Shown: positions 30,710 through 43,213, counted from the first letter of the stretch. The stretch: 64,000 nucleotides of DNA from Enterococcus raffinosus (GCF_018917525.1 NZ_JAHLOS010000025.1:1-64000); one strand, 5' to 3'. A program made the numbers and translations. The notes: generated by a model from the letters alone, not told the origin.

Positions 30710-31237
30710 TTATTCAGAAAAATAAGCGTCGATTTTTTCTTCTGCCCACTCACACCAAGACAGTTCCTCTTTGCATAGACGAATCTTCCGTTCAATAATC
30801 AACTCACGACCAAAATTTTTACGGCGTTCCTCTTTAGTTAACTCACTCAAGCTGTTTAAAACTGTCGAATACTCATTTAATTGTTCATTGAAGTATTGTT
30901 TCCGTTCCATAATCAAGAATTTTGATGTATCCCTGTCTAATGCAGAAATGGTGAATACTTTTGCTAAGAATTCATCTTTTTGAGAGGGAGCGTGGCTTTT
31001 AGTGAAGACCCAGTTTTTTACCACTTCTTTTCCTGCCGGAGTAATATCATAGATTTTACGTTTGCCATCGGGAATATCGACAATTTCGATTAATTCCTGT
31101 TTGCGCAATTCTTTTAAGGTAGGATAAATTTGACTATGGTGAGCCTCCCAAAAAAGATTCAAGAAGCGTTTCAATTCATAACCAGTCAATGGCGCACGAA
31201 CGAGCATCGCCAAAACAACATAGCTGATAGTATTCAT
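30710..31237 (-). CDS. PadR-family regulator, probable repressor of the MFS gene
   Basis: A 175-residue regulator with a PadR winged helix (YVVLAMLVRAPLTGYELKRF, then SQIYPTLKELRKQELIEI) and a C-terminal Vir_act_alpha_C helical domain for dimerisation. ATG 31237 has AGAAAGG upstream. It sits directly upstream of the MFS gene in the same direction but has its own terminator. An ATGT-N8-ACAT site in the MFS promoter fits local repression. Confidence 0.92.
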   Translation of the reverse strand: MNTISYVVLAMLVRAPLTGYELKRFLNLFWEAHHSQIYPTLKELRKQELIEIVDIPDGKRKIYDITPAGKEVVKNWVFTKSHAPSQKDEFLAKVFTISALDRDTSKFLIMERKQYFNEQLNEYSTVLNSLSELTKEERRKNFGRELIIERKIRLCKEELSWCEWAEEKIDAYFSE

Positions 31238-31430
31238 AGTATGATCCTTTCTGTTAAGGATTTTTTGGTTAGTTATTTTTATTCATTGGTTTTCTCCGTG
31301 TTCATTGTACCATTGATTCCTATTTTTGCTAATAGTCCTATTTATTATAGGATGTCATAAACTGTTAAATAACAAAGAAATTTAGGATAGTCGAAAATGA
31401 ACCTGAAAACATATAAAAAGGAATATTTCG
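31238..31430. other. intergenic region between padR and the beta-glucoside operon
   Basis: AT-rich divergent spacer. I see no frame with a ribosome site. The padR promoter must lie here, but no clear -35/-10 pair stands out. Confidence 0.4.
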
Positions 31431-31444
31431 AGAAAGCGTTGACA
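31431..31444 (+). promoter_or_regulatory. cre site (CcpA operator)
   Basis: AGAAAGCGTTGACA matches the cre consensus WGWAARCGYTWWMA at 13 of 14 positions and overlaps the -35, so CcpA would repress in the presence of preferred sugars. Confidence 0.75.
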
Positions 31445-31467
31445 TTCATATTTCTATCACTTAGAAT
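31439..31467 (+). promoter_or_regulatory. promoter of the beta-glucoside operon
   Basis: TTGACA (31439-31444), 17-base spacer, TAGAAT (31462-31467). Confidence 0.8.
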
Positions 31468-31513
31468 GAGACTATAAAAATTAAGAGAAAAGACCGATCA
31501 TGGCGCTGGAGTC

Positions 31514-31609
31514 GTGATTGTGAGTATGTTACTGAAAATGATCAGGCAGAACTCAAGAAAGCACAGTTGGAGACCAAGGTCCCGCTGTATACTTTCTTGG
31601 GTTTTTTTT
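31514..31609 (+). promoter_or_regulatory. RAT antiterminator and overlapping terminator in leader RNA
   Basis: A BglG/LicT-type target (TGATTGTGAG ... CAGGCAGAAC, about 31514-31554) runs into a terminator in which CAAGAAAG (31554-31561) pairs with CTTTCTTG (31592-31599) followed by eight T. Binding of the antiterminator to the first element would prevent the second. Confidence 0.75.
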
Positions 31610-31625
31610 CTGGAAAGGAGGAAAT

Positions 31626-32473
31626 ATGAAGATCAGCCAAATCTTAAATAATAACGTTGCATTGGTGAAACGAGGAGGAAACGAGGTCTTCGTCGTTGCC
31701 AAAGGAATTGGTTTTAAAAAGAAAAAGGGACAGCAAATCGCAGAAGAGGAAGTTGAGAAAATGTATATTCTCGATTCCTTTGATATGTTGGATCATTTCA
31801 GCTATTTATTGGCTCATTCAGATCCCAACGATATTCTTTTGGTCAGCAATATTATTTCCTATGGAGAGGAACAATTGAACATTAAGGCAAGCGATTATTT
31901 GAGTTTGGCTCTTCTTGACCACTTGGAATTTTTGTTGAAGCGCGTGGAGAAACAGCAGTTCATCAAAAGTCCGCTAATTTGGGATACCAAGCGTTTTTAC
32001 CCTGAGCATTTTAAAGTCGGACTCAAGGCGTTAAAAATGATCGAGGAACAAAAGGGGCTGCAGCTTCCTGAAGATGAGGCCGTGTCCTTATGTTTGCACT
32101 TTGTCAACATGGAGGAAAGCCGTGATAGCCGCAAAGATCATGTTTTGGAGATGCGGGCCTTGAGTGATCTAGTTTCAATCGTCGAACACCATTTCAATGT
32201 GACACTAGATGAAGAATCGATGAATTATATGCGCTTCACCACTCATCTGCAATATTTTGTACAGCGGATCGTCAATGGCGATACCTTTAACGATGGTGCA
32301 GAAACGCTGGAGCTTTACAAGCAAGTCTGTCAGTTATATCCAGAATCTTTTAAGGCTGTCCAGAAAATGAAAATCTATGTACAATCACAATTTAATCTAG
32401 AGATTTCAATCAATGAAGAAACCTATTTAATGCTTCACATAAATCGTGTAACAGAAAGAATGGAGGACAAAAA

Positions 32474-32477
<4 letters not shown>
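31626..32477 (+). CDS. BglG/LicT-family transcriptional antiterminator
   Basis: A 283-residue RNA-binding regulator: CAT RNA-binding domain (about 1-57) and two PRD domains (about 65-170 and 172-280) whose histidines are phosphorylated by the PTS. Unphosphorylated transporter EII signals substrate and lets the protein stabilise the leader RAT. ATG 31626 follows AAAGGAGG. It overlaps the PTS gene by ATGA, so it is the first gene of the operon it controls. Confidence 0.93.
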
Positions 32478-35771
<3,294 letters not shown>

Positions 35772-35772
35772 A

Positions 35773-36552
35773 ATGAAAAAATTTTGGGGATTATTGTTTG
35801 TTTTCTTATTAGGGCTCAGTTTAATGGGTGGTATTTCAGTACAAGCAAAAGAGAAAAATTCCGAGAAAAAAACGGAAGTGACCATTTTTCTGGTTCGTCA
35901 TGGGAAAACTTTTTTCAATACAACGGGACAAGTTCAAGGATTCGCAGATTCACCTTTAACAGATAAAGGAATTGCACAAGCAAAACAAGTGGGTAAGGGA
36001 CTGAAAGATACGAAGTTTGACTTAGCCTATTCCAGTGATTTAGGACGTCAAAGAAATACTGCTAAATTAATCCTGGCTGAGAACGAGAAGAAGACGCCTA
36101 AGCTCTCTGAACACGACGGATTCAAAGAATGGAATTATGGCGGTTTTGAAGGAAAAACGAACGCTGAGATGTGGACACCGATTTTTGAAGCGAATGATTT
36201 GACGTTTGATGAGGAGTGGACCGATTATGACAAGCTGGTAAATAAATTAGGTGATGAAGGCGTGGCGGATGCTATTGCTGAGAGTGATCCATTGAAAGTC
36301 GCTGAAACTTATAAAGAAATCACAAAAAGAGGGCAAGCAGCGATGGATAAAGTAGTCGCAGATGCGAAAAAGCAAAAAGCAAAAAAAGTCTTGATCGTTT
36401 CTTCGGGGAGTATGATTCCGACATTACTAGAAATGCTGGTTCCGGGTGAATATCAAGGAGAAGCCATCGATAATTGCAGTGTTACTACTTTGAAGTATAA
36501 AGACGGCAACTATTCCGTAGCTAAAATCAATGATACACAATATGTAGATTAA
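35773..36552 (+). CDS. exported histidine-phosphatase-superfamily protein lacking the second catalytic His
   Basis: A 259-residue protein with a clear signal peptide (about 1-24, ending VQA) and a phosphoglycerate-mutase-like fold. The first catalytic motif LVRHGKT (His43) and the acidic KEWNYGGFEG are intact, but the usual VSHG motif reads VSSG (Ser211), removing the second catalytic histidine. It is likely weakly active or a binding protein. ATG 35773 follows GGGAGGAG; it is translationally adjacent to the glucosidase, an unusual partner for a sugar operon. Confidence 0.85.
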   Translation: MKKFWGLLFVFLLGLSLMGGISVQAKEKNSEKKTEVTIFLVRHGKTFFNTTGQVQGFADSPLTDKGIAQAKQVGKGLKDTKFDLAYSSDLGRQRNTAKLILAENEKKTPKLSEHDGFKEWNYGGFEGKTNAEMWTPIFEANDLTFDEEWTDYDKLVNKLGDEGVADAIAESDPLKVAETYKEITKRGQAAMDKVVADAKKQKAKKVLIVSSGSMIPTLLEMLVPGEYQGEAIDNCSVTTLKYKDGNYSVAKINDTQYVD

Positions 36553-36555
36553 TAG

Positions 36556-36595
36556 AAAAAAACTTTCGATAGTAACTTATCGAAAGTTTTTTTCT
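36556..36595 (+). terminator. terminator of the beta-glucoside operon
   Basis: A long stem AAAAAAACTTTCGATA/TATCGAAAGTTTTTTT with loop of about six bases. Confidence 0.9.
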
Positions 36596-36670
36596 ATTTA
36601 AACCTCAGTCTTTCGACGGATGATTTTCTTTTCGATCTTTTATACACTTATTTTAGAGAGGAAGATCGTC

Positions 36671-37372
36671 ATGAAAGTTTTGTTTGTGTTTGAGGATCGG
36701 GAATATTCCAGTTTTTTTGTTTATGATTTAACGAGTGGTGTGAATAGCCTTTTACGTGTCTCACCCGAAATAAAGATTCAAAAACTGACGTTGGGGGAAT
36801 TATATACCCAAGTACCGATCGAAAAATTTCTAGGCTATTTCTCCGTGGCCTTTTCTATAGAAGTAAAAAAATATTTAATCTTAAAAAAAGCGGACAGTCT
36901 ATTAGGAGTGAAGGAGGCTGGCCTTGAAGCAGATGGTAAAATGCCAGTAACTGTTTATAAAGATTTTATCGCTTTGAAAAATGGACAACAGTTTACGAAA
37001 GGTGACCACCGGATGACTCTTGATGAGATTGATGCGTATATTAGTTATCAGATTGATCAGGATGGTCAAATCGATGTCTTCGAACGCCAGGAGGACATTA
37101 TTCGGTTGATGAAACGCAAAACGGTTCGCCCACGCTTATCTTCGATCACCAGTAACTATGGAACAGTCAAAGAATACTCCGGTAGCAATCTTAATTTGAA
37201 GGATATGTTGAAGATGGGGACAGGCTATTTAGCAAAGGGTAGTGCCCGAATGAACAAAATTAATGTACCGGAAGTTGGAAGTTTTTCTCTACTAGGGGAT
37301 TTTCCGTATCAACTAGGTACAGTAAATTGGGAGCAAAACAGTGTAAAGCTGCGGTCAGACCTGATTCAATAA
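36671..37372 (+). CDS. LCP-like (LytR-CpsA-Psr related) protein without membrane anchor
   Basis: A 233-residue protein. The segment LTLGELY...VPIEKFLGYFSVAFSIEVKKYL and the later MTLDEIDAYISY ... DVFERQEDIIRLMKRK follow the order of LCP-domain landmarks (GLP-type helix, LNG.QALAYVR, DFGRQ.RQ), but key Arg/Asp residues of the LCP phosphotransferase site are not all kept and there is no N-terminal membrane helix. It may be a cytoplasmic, inactive relative. GAGAGGA precedes ATG 36671. Assignment is tentative. Confidence 0.55.
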   Translation: MKVLFVFEDREYSSFFVYDLTSGVNSLLRVSPEIKIQKLTLGELYTQVPIEKFLGYFSVAFSIEVKKYLILKKADSLLGVKEAGLEADGKMPVTVYKDFIALKNGQQFTKGDHRMTLDEIDAYISYQIDQDGQIDVFERQEDIIRLMKRKTVRPRLSSITSNYGTVKEYSGSNLNLKDMLKMGTGYLAKGSARMNKINVPEVGSFSLLGDFPYQLGTVNWEQNSVKLRSDLIQ

Positions 37373-37510
37373 AAAGTTATTCACAGGATCATCCGAAAAA
37401 GCGTTTTTTCGTTTTGATTTAGCCGCTTACATACAGTGAAATGCGATTATATCAATGTTTATCAGAGTTTCACAACTGAGAAACTTTTTAGAAAAAGCGT
37501 TGTTAAGCTC

Positions 37511-37539
37511 TTGACAACTGAGATAAGCGTTCGACTATC
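37511..37539 (+). promoter_or_regulatory. candidate promoter upstream of the GlsB-type gene
   Basis: TTGACA (37511-37516), 17 bases, ACTATC: good -35, weak -10. Other -10-like words (TATATTATATAG near 37610) lie closer to the gene, so the true start is uncertain. The rest of the 290-base spacer shows no frame. Confidence 0.35.
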
Positions 37540-37664
37540 AAACGAACAAGTCAAAATAGCTGTTCTGCTTAGAGGAAATTAGATAAGTAAGATATAAAGT
37601 GTAAATCAGCTATATTATATAGGTGTTTAGATAATTTTGAATGGAAAGATGAGGAGAGATAACT

Positions 37665-37901
37665 ATGATTTGGACATTAATTGTTGGCGCTATAATTGGC
37701 GCAATCGGCGGTAGCCTTTCTGGTCGCGGCAAACAAATGGGATGCATTTTCAATATCATTGCAGGTTTGGCGGGCTCTTATATTGGACAAGCAATATTTG
37801 GACACTGGGGACCACATTTAGCTGGGATGGCATTAGTACCATCGATTTTAGGTGCAGTAGTTGTTGTGGCGGTTGTTTCATTTTTTACCGGACGGCGATG
37901 A
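37665..37901 (+). CDS. GlsB/YeaQ/YmgE-family stress membrane protein
   Basis: A 78-residue protein of three hydrophobic helices rich in glycine (IVGAIIGAIGGSLSGRG, NIIAGLAGSYIGQAIF), the pattern of the transglycosylase-associated GlsB/YeaQ family. Members are induced by envelope or general stress in enterococci; the biochemical role is not known. GAGGAGAG precedes the ATG. It is monocistronic, with its own terminator. Confidence 0.92.
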   Translation: MIWTLIVGAIIGAIGGSLSGRGKQMGCIFNIIAGLAGSYIGQAIFGHWGPHLAGMALVPSILGAVVVVAVVSFFTGRR

Positions 37902-37907
37902 TTAAAG

Positions 37908-37941
37908 AAACAGAAGTTGAGAGTGTGACTTCTGTTTTTTG
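37908..37941 (+). terminator. terminator of the GlsB-type gene
   Basis: AAACAGAAGT pairs with ACTTCTGTTT, followed by more T. Confidence 0.85.
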
Positions 37942-38024
37942 TGTATTCATTGCTTTTTCTTTTTCTAGTCGTGTTCGTTCAGCTTTTTGAAACTCTTTGT
38001 TATAATAGATGATGGGTGATAAGA

Positions 38025-39089
38025 ATGATAAAACGAATTGAAAAATTACGAGCATCAATGAAAAAAGAGATCATTGACGCGTACTTAGTAACAAGTCCAG
38101 CGAATCTTCGTTATCTGACTAATTTTACCGGAACTGCTGGGTTAGCTTTGATTACATTAGAAAAGGCGTTCTTTATTACTGATTTTCGTTACACTGAACA
38201 AGCGAGTGAACAGGTGCAAGGAATGACGATTATCCAACAGCAAGGGAATATTGTTGATGAGATTATCAAATTGATGGAAAGTGAAGGCATCAATGTCCTT
38301 GGCTTTGAGGATGCATCCATGACTTACGCAGAGTATTCTATTTTTGAAGAAGTGATTGATGCGGAGCTGGCTCCAGCTAGTGGTATGATTGAGAAACTGC
38401 GGGAACAAAAGGATGATGGTGAGATTGCTATTATTGAAAAAGCCTGCGCTATTGCTGATGAGGGCTTCGAGCATGTTTTAAAAATGATCCGTCCAGGCAT
38501 GACTGAAATTGAAGTTGCCAATCAACTGGACTTTTTCATGCGTTCACTTGGGGCAACGGGCACATCGTTTGATACGATTGTGGCTAGCGGTGTTCGTTCT
38601 GCTTTGCCACATGGCGTTGCCAGCGAAAAAATGATCGAACAGGGAGATTTAATCACGCTTGATTTTGGCTGCGTCTATCAAGGCTATGTTTCAGATATTA
38701 CTCGAACATTTGCGATTGGCGATCCTGGGCAACAATTGAAGGACATTTATCAAATCGTTTTGGAAGCACAATTAAAAGTCATTGAGGTAGCACAAGCTGG
38801 TGTGACCGGAGCACAATTAGATGGGGTTGCCCGTGATTTCATTACTGAAGCTGGTTATGGAGAAGCCTTTGGACATTCTACAGGTCATGGGATCGGTATG
38901 GAGATTCATGAGGGCCCGAATATCAGTCGTTCAAATGATGAACCGTTGAATGTGGGGAATATTATTACTGATGAGCCAGGAATCTATTTAGCTGGTTTAG
39001 GCGGTGTTCGAATTGAGGATGATTTGGTGATTTTAGCTGAAGGAAATCGAATTTTGACGCGGTCACCAAAAGAGCTCATCATTTTATAA
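38025..39089 (+). CDS. M24-family Xaa-Pro aminopeptidase
   Basis: A 354-residue creatinase-fold metallopeptidase that removes N-terminal residues preceding proline. The N-terminal creatinase domain (about 1-130) is followed by the pita-bread domain with metal ligands in LDFGCVYQGYVSDITRTF (two Asp), GHSTGHGIGMEIHE (His), DEPGIYL (Glu) and VRIEDD (Glu). ATG 38025 follows GGGTGAT. It is upstream of efp, the common neighbour in Firmicutes; the link to proline-rich translation is suggestive. Confidence 0.93.
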   Translation: MIKRIEKLRASMKKEIIDAYLVTSPANLRYLTNFTGTAGLALITLEKAFFITDFRYTEQASEQVQGMTIIQQQGNIVDEIIKLMESEGINVLGFEDASMTYAEYSIFEEVIDAELAPASGMIEKLREQKDDGEIAIIEKACAIADEGFEHVLKMIRPGMTEIEVANQLDFFMRSLGATGTSFDTIVASGVRSALPHGVASEKMIEQGDLITLDFGCVYQGYVSDITRTFAIGDPGQQLKDIYQIVLEAQLKVIEVAQAGVTGAQLDGVARDFITEAGYGEAFGHSTGHGIGMEIHEGPNISRSNDEPLNVGNIITDEPGIYLAGLGGVRIEDDLVILAEGNRILTRSPKELIIL

Positions 39090-39174
39090 GTCTCATTGAG
39101 TAGTGGTAGCGTAAGTAAACAAGAAATGATAAACTAGAACCAAATCTGCAGAGATTGAATTAGGAGGAAGTATC

Positions 39175-39732
39175 ATGATTTCAGTAAACGATTTTAAAAC
39201 TGGCTTAACGATCGAGGTGGACGGCGGCATTTGGCGCGTAGTCGACTTCCAACATGTAAAGCCAGGTAAGGGTGCGGCCTTCGTTCGTTCAAAACTTAAA
39301 AATCTTCGTACGGGAGCGGTTCAAGAAAAGACCTTCCGTGCTGGTGAAAAAGTAGCAAAAGCTCAAATTGACAATAAAAAAATGCAATATCTTTATGATG
39401 ACGGCGACAACTATGTCTTTATGGATATGCAAAGCTATGAACAAATCGAAATGCCTAAACAACAAGTAGCAGAAGAAATGCTCTATGTATTAGAAAACAC
39501 GGAATTGACCGTCATTATGTATGGTAATGAAGTTTTAGGTGTGGATCTGCCGAATACAGTGGTATTAGAAGTAACAGAAACAGAACCAAACATCAAAGGC
39601 GATACCTCATCAGGTGGTTCAAAACCCGCTGTGATGGAAACTGGATTGACAGTCAATGTACCATTCTTCGTAAATCAAGGAGACAAACTGATCATCAATA
39701 CACAAGATGGCAGCTACGCTTCTAGAGCATAA
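39175..39732 (+). CDS. efp: translation elongation factor P
   Basis: A 185-residue three-domain protein that rescues ribosomes stalled at proline runs. Domain I has [17 protein letters not shown] with Lys32 at the tip that reaches the peptidyl transferase centre; domain III ends [17 protein letters not shown] precedes the ATG. Length is normal. It is followed by two 157-bp tandem repeats before yqhY. Confidence 0.97.
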   Translation: MISVNDFKTGLTIEVDGGIWRVVDFQHVKPGKGAAFVRSKLKNLRTGAVQEKTFRAGEKVAKAQIDNKKMQYLYDDGDNYVFMDMQSYEQIEMPKQQVAEEMLYVLENTELTVIMYGNEVLGVDLPNTVVLEVTETEPNIKGDTSSGGSKPAVMETGLTVNVPFFVNQGDKLIINTQDGSYASRA

Positions 39733-39744
39733 TAAAGAGTAAGG

Positions 39745-39901
39745 ATGTCAGTTCTGTTTTTCGCAGAATCAAAAGTTAGAAAAACAAACTCGCCATTCAA
39801 AAAGAAAGCAAAAATGAGTCAGTATAACAGAATGATATACGGCACGAACATTAGATTTATTTTTCTGGCAAGAAAAATAATTACATTTAGCAGGAGTAAG
39901 G
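39745..39901. repeat. 157-bp tandem repeat, copy 1 of 2
   Basis: Starts 12 bases after the efp stop. It contains TCA-G-TTCTGTT pairing with AACAGAA-TGA (one bulged G) and a second hairpin TTATTTTTCT-GGCA-AGAAAAATAA. The next copy begins immediately. Confidence 0.92.
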
Positions 39902-40058
39902 ATGTCAGTTCTGTTTTTCGCAGAATCAAAAGACAGAAAAACAAACTCGCTATTCAAAAATAAAGCAAAGAATAAACCAGTATAACAGAATGATATACGG
40001 CACGAACATCAGACTTATTTTTCTGGTAAGAAAAATAATTACATTTAGCAGGAGTAAG
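39902..40058. repeat. 157-bp tandem repeat, copy 2 of 2
   Basis: Very similar to copy 1, keeping both stems; the second hairpin loop is GGTA instead of GGCA. It ends in GGAGTAAGG, directly followed by the ribosome site of yqhY. Confidence 0.92.
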
Positions 40059-40069
40059 GAGAGAGTAAG

Positions 40070-40495
40070 ATGGCAGATGAAAAGAATTTAGTTTTAGGCG
40101 AGAGCCCGGAACTTGGTGAAATTATCATTGCACCAGAAGTAATCGAAGTAATTATCGGGATCGCAGCTTCTAAAGTGGATGGTGTCTATGGGATGCGTGG
40201 CTCTTTAGCCAGTAACGTGACCGAATTGCTTGGTAAAGCAGCTCATGGCAAAGGCATTTATCTTAAAAATGACGAGGACGGCTTAAAGGTTGATATCTAT
40301 TCGTATTTTGACTATGGCACCTCTGTACCGAAAGTGGCAATGGCCATGCAAGAGCGGGTAAAACAACAAGTTTTGTTTATGACAGATTTAGCTTTAAGCG
40401 AAGTCAATGTCCATGTGGTCGGTGTTGTTGCTGAAAAATTAGAACAACCAACTTTAGAAGAATTATTCAATGATGAAGAGGAAAATAATGAATAA
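40070..40495 (+). CDS. yqhY: Asp23/Gls24-family protein YqhY
   Basis: A 141-residue Asp23-domain protein, with GEIIIAPEVIEVIIGIAASKVDGVYGM at the start and the acidic tail EELFNDEEENNE. In Firmicutes this paralogue lies before nusB; YqhY is linked to lipid metabolism control in Bacillus, other members to envelope stress. ATG 40070 follows AAGGAGAG. It overlaps nusB by eight bases. Confidence 0.93.
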   Translation: MADEKNLVLGESPELGEIIIAPEVIEVIIGIAASKVDGVYGMRGSLASNVTELLGKAAHGKGIYLKNDEDGLKVDIYSYFDYGTSVPKVAMAMQERVKQQVLFMTDLALSEVNVHVVGVVAEKLEQPTLEELFNDEEENNE

Positions 40496-40946
40496 AGAAT
40501 TATCACGTCACGAGATTCGGGAGAAGGCCTTACAGGCATTGTTCCCACTGGATTTCAATCAGGAGTTAACGAAAAAAGACGCCATCAACCATGCATTGAG
40601 CATTGACCAACAAGAATTTGTCAGTGAAGACGAAGAAGCATTTGTTCCAGTCTATCTTGATGAGTTAGTTGGCGGAGTCGTCGAACACCAAGCAGAACTA
40701 GATGAAATTATCCAAAAGCATCTTCGTTCGAACTGGTCGATTCAACGAATTGCAAAAATGGATTTGATTATCCTGCGACTAGGAATCTATGAGATGTTGT
40801 ACAATACTCAAGTACCTAACCGAGTGGTTTTAAATGAAGCCATCGAATTAGCTAAAACTTTCAGCGATGACCAATCAAGAAAGTTCGTCAATGGAATCTT
40901 ATCTAATGTAATGAAAGAGATCGATGAAGCTGGGGCAAATAGCTAA
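40488..40946 (+). CDS. nusB: transcription antitermination factor NusB
   Basis: A 152-residue all-helical protein that works with NusE at boxA in rRNA antitermination. HEIREKALQALF at the start and NRVVLNEAIELAKTFSDDQSRKFVNGIL near the end are signatures. ATG 40488 lies inside yqhY with GAGGAA upstream. Length normal. Confidence 0.95.
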   Translation: MNKELSRHEIREKALQALFPLDFNQELTKKDAINHALSIDQQEFVSEDEEAFVPVYLDELVGGVVEHQAELDEIIQKHLRSNWSIQRIAKMDLIILRLGIYEMLYNTQVPNRVVLNEAIELAKTFSDDQSRKFVNGILSNVMKEIDEAGANS

Positions 40947-40968
40947 TAAAGCTATTTTTCCCAGCTTC
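40926..40968 (+). promoter_or_regulatory. hairpin spanning the end of nusB
   Basis: GAAGCTGGG...AAATAGC pairs with GCTATTT..CCCAGCTTC. It includes the nusB stop codon and lacks a T run, so it may adjust folD expression or mRNA stability rather than terminate. Confidence 0.5.
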
Positions 40969-40999
40969 ATTTAAACTATAGAAAAGAAAGAAGCGGGGA

Positions 41000-41863
41000 A
41001 TGAACGTGGCACAACTTATTAATGGTAAAGAATTAGCAGAAAAGCTACAACAAGAGACAGCACAGCAAGTCGAAACATTAGCAAAAAAGGGTATCCATCC
41101 AGGATTAGTCGTGTTATTAGTCGGCGAAAACCCCGCTAGCCAAATTTATGTTAGAAACAAAGAACTTGCAGCGAAGAAAATCGGAATTCACTCTGAAGTC
41201 AAAAGATATCCAGAAACCATCACCGAAGCAGAGCTGATCAAAGAAATTGACTATTTTAACCAATCAACTGAATTCCATGGTATTTTGGTTCAATTGCCCT
41301 TACCAGATCATATCGATGAAGAGAAAGTTTTACTGGCAATCAATCCATTAAAGGACGTCGATGGTTTCCATCCAATGAACATGGGGCGTCTATTTGCTGG
41401 AATGCCTCACACAATTCCTTGCACCCCGTATGGCATCATGAAAATGTTTGAAGAATACAATATCCCATTAGCGGGTAAACAAGCAGTGGTGATCGGTCGC
41501 AGCAACATCGTGGGCAAACCAATGGCAATCTTACTTTTAGGTGCAGATGCAACAGTGACTCTAACACATTCTAAAACAGAAGATTTAGCCAAAGTTGCTA
41601 GCAAAGCAGATATTCTGGTTGTAGCAATCGGCAGAGGCCATTTTGTAACGAAAGAATTCATCAAACCAGGAGCTGTCGTTATCGATGTCGGTATGAATCG
41701 AAATGAGGATGGGAAACTGATCGGTGATGTGAAATTTGATGAGGTTGAACCGATCGCCAGCTACATTACGCCTGTTCCTGGCGGTGTTGGCCCTATGACC
41801 ATTACGATGCTGATGCAGCAAACCGTGGAATGTTGCGAACGCCAAGTATTAGATCACGAATAG
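41000..41863 (+). CDS. folD: methylene-THF dehydrogenase/cyclohydrolase FolD
   Basis: A 287-residue bifunctional enzyme that interconverts 5,10-methylene- and 10-formyl-tetrahydrofolate. Visible signatures are [15 protein letters not shown] (with the catalytic Lys region following), [28 protein letters not shown] and [17 protein letters not shown], plus [15 protein letters not shown] near the end. GGGGA precedes ATG 41000. Confidence 0.97.
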   Translation: MNVAQLINGKELAEKLQQETAQQVETLAKKGIHPGLVVLLVGENPASQIYVRNKELAAKKIGIHSEVKRYPETITEAELIKEIDYFNQSTEFHGILVQLPLPDHIDEEKVLLAINPLKDVDGFHPMNMGRLFAGMPHTIPCTPYGIMKMFEEYNIPLAGKQAVVIGRSNIVGKPMAILLLGADATVTLTHSKTEDLAKVASKADILVVAIGRGHFVTKEFIKPGAVVIDVGMNRNEDGKLIGDVKFDEVEPIASYITPVPGGVGPMTITMLMQQTVECCERQVLDHE

Positions 41864-41878
41864 CAAAGAGGTGTTTAA

Positions 41879-43213
41879 ATGGCACAAGAGTATTTAACTG
41901 TCAGTGCATTAAACAAATACATCAAACGAAAATTCGACGTAGACCCCTATTTAGAGCGGGTCTATTTGACCGGAGAAATTTCCAACTTTCGCATGCGGGC
42001 AAATAGTCATCAATATTTCAGCTTAAAGGATGAGCGCTCCAAAATCAGTGCAATCATGTTCAAAGGAGCTTTTCAAAAACTGAAATTCACACCAAAGGAA
42101 GGCATGAAAGTGCTGGTAGTCGGTCGTGTGGCACTGTATGAAGCCAGCGGTAATTATCAAATATATATTGACCACATGGAGCCTGACGGTGTTGGCGCAC
42201 TATACCAAGCTTTAGAAGAACTGCGAGAGAAATTAGACAAAGAAGGATTGTTTTCACAGCCAAAGAAAACTTTGCCGCGTTATCCGAAACGAATCGCGGT
42301 GATCACTAGTCCAAGCGGTGCAGTTATTCGCGATATTATCACGACTGTCAAACGCCGATACCCAATTACTCAGTTGGTTCTTTTCCCAACTCTGGTACAA
42401 GGGGACAAAGCGGACGCTGATATTGTTAAAAATATCAAAAAGGCCGAAGCAATGGATTTTGATACGATTATCATCGGTCGTGGCGGTGGTTCCATTGAAG
42501 ACTTATGGCATTTCAATGAAGAAAGTGTGGCGCGGGCGATTGCAGCTTCACCAATACCAATCATTTCCTCTGTAGGGCATGAAACGGACACAACAATTGC
42601 AGATTTAGTTGCTGATGTACGTGCGGCAACGCCAACGGCAGCGGCGGAATTAGCAGTTCCTGTCTTATCAGAGGAAATTCTACGAATCAAAGAAAAGCAG
42701 GCACGTTTAGAACAGGCCTTCTTGCATCAATTGCAACGAAAAAAAGAACGGTTTGAACGTTTGCAGCAATCATATATTTTCAGACAGCCAAACCGTTTAT
42801 ATGAAGCGCAAAGTATACAACTGGATCGCTTAACGCAGCAATTACAACAGAACATGACTGTTTTGGTGAATCAGCGAGAACGAGAACTAATGCAATATAG
42901 TAATCGTTTGGCCCAAGCCAACCCCATCAATCGAGTCAAACAAGCACAACAGCAAATGACCTACTTACAGGAACGTTTGCAGCAGCAAATGCAAGGCTAT
43001 TTGGAAAACCAACAACGGCGAGTGCAGCAGGCCATCACTTCATTGGATTTATTAAGTCCATTGAAAACAATGGGCCGGGGATTCACCTATACGACCCAAG
43101 ATGAGAAAGTTGTTCGTTCAGTAAACGATTTGCAGGAAAAAGAGATGACCATTCATTTTGTTGATGGTACGGTTAAAGCAGCGATTTTAGAAATTGAAAA
43201 AGGAGAAGAGTAA
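41879..43213 (+). CDS. xseA: exodeoxyribonuclease VII large subunit
   Basis: A 444-residue subunit of the single-strand exonuclease. OB-fold N-terminal domain ([20 protein letters not shown]), catalytic core with [15 protein letters not shown] and [16 protein letters not shown], and a C-terminal coiled coil (about 270-400). It overlaps xseB by one base (TAATG). Confidence 0.96.
   Translation: MAQEYLTVSALNKYIKRKFDVDPYLERVYLTGEISNFRMRANSHQYFSLKDERSKISAIMFKGAFQKLKFTPKEGMKVLVVGRVALYEASGNYQIYIDHMEPDGVGALYQALEELREKLDKEGLFSQPKKTLPRYPKRIAVITSPSGAVIRDIITTVKRRYPITQLVLFPTLVQGDKADADIVKNIKKAEAMDFDTIIIGRGGGSIEDLWHFNEESVARAIAASPIPIISSVGHETDTTIADLVADVRAATPTAAAELAVPVLSEEILRIKEKQARLEQAFLHQLQRKKERFERLQQSYIFRQPNRLYEAQSIQLDRLTQQLQQNMTVLVNQRERELMQYSNRLAQANPINRVKQAQQQMTYLQERLQQQMQGYLENQQRRVQQAITSLDLLSPLKTMGRGFTYTTQDEKVVRSVNDLQEKEMTIHFVDGTVKAAILEIEKGEE

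Noticed and set aside
37490-37506. A second cre-like site upstream of the GlsB-type gene
   Set aside because: The match to the consensus is poor and it is not placed on a convincing promoter.
39745-39963. 72-codon rightward frame through the repeats
   Set aside because: It exists because copy 1 is open in that frame; copy 2 ends after 27 codons, and base changes follow stem pairing, not codons.
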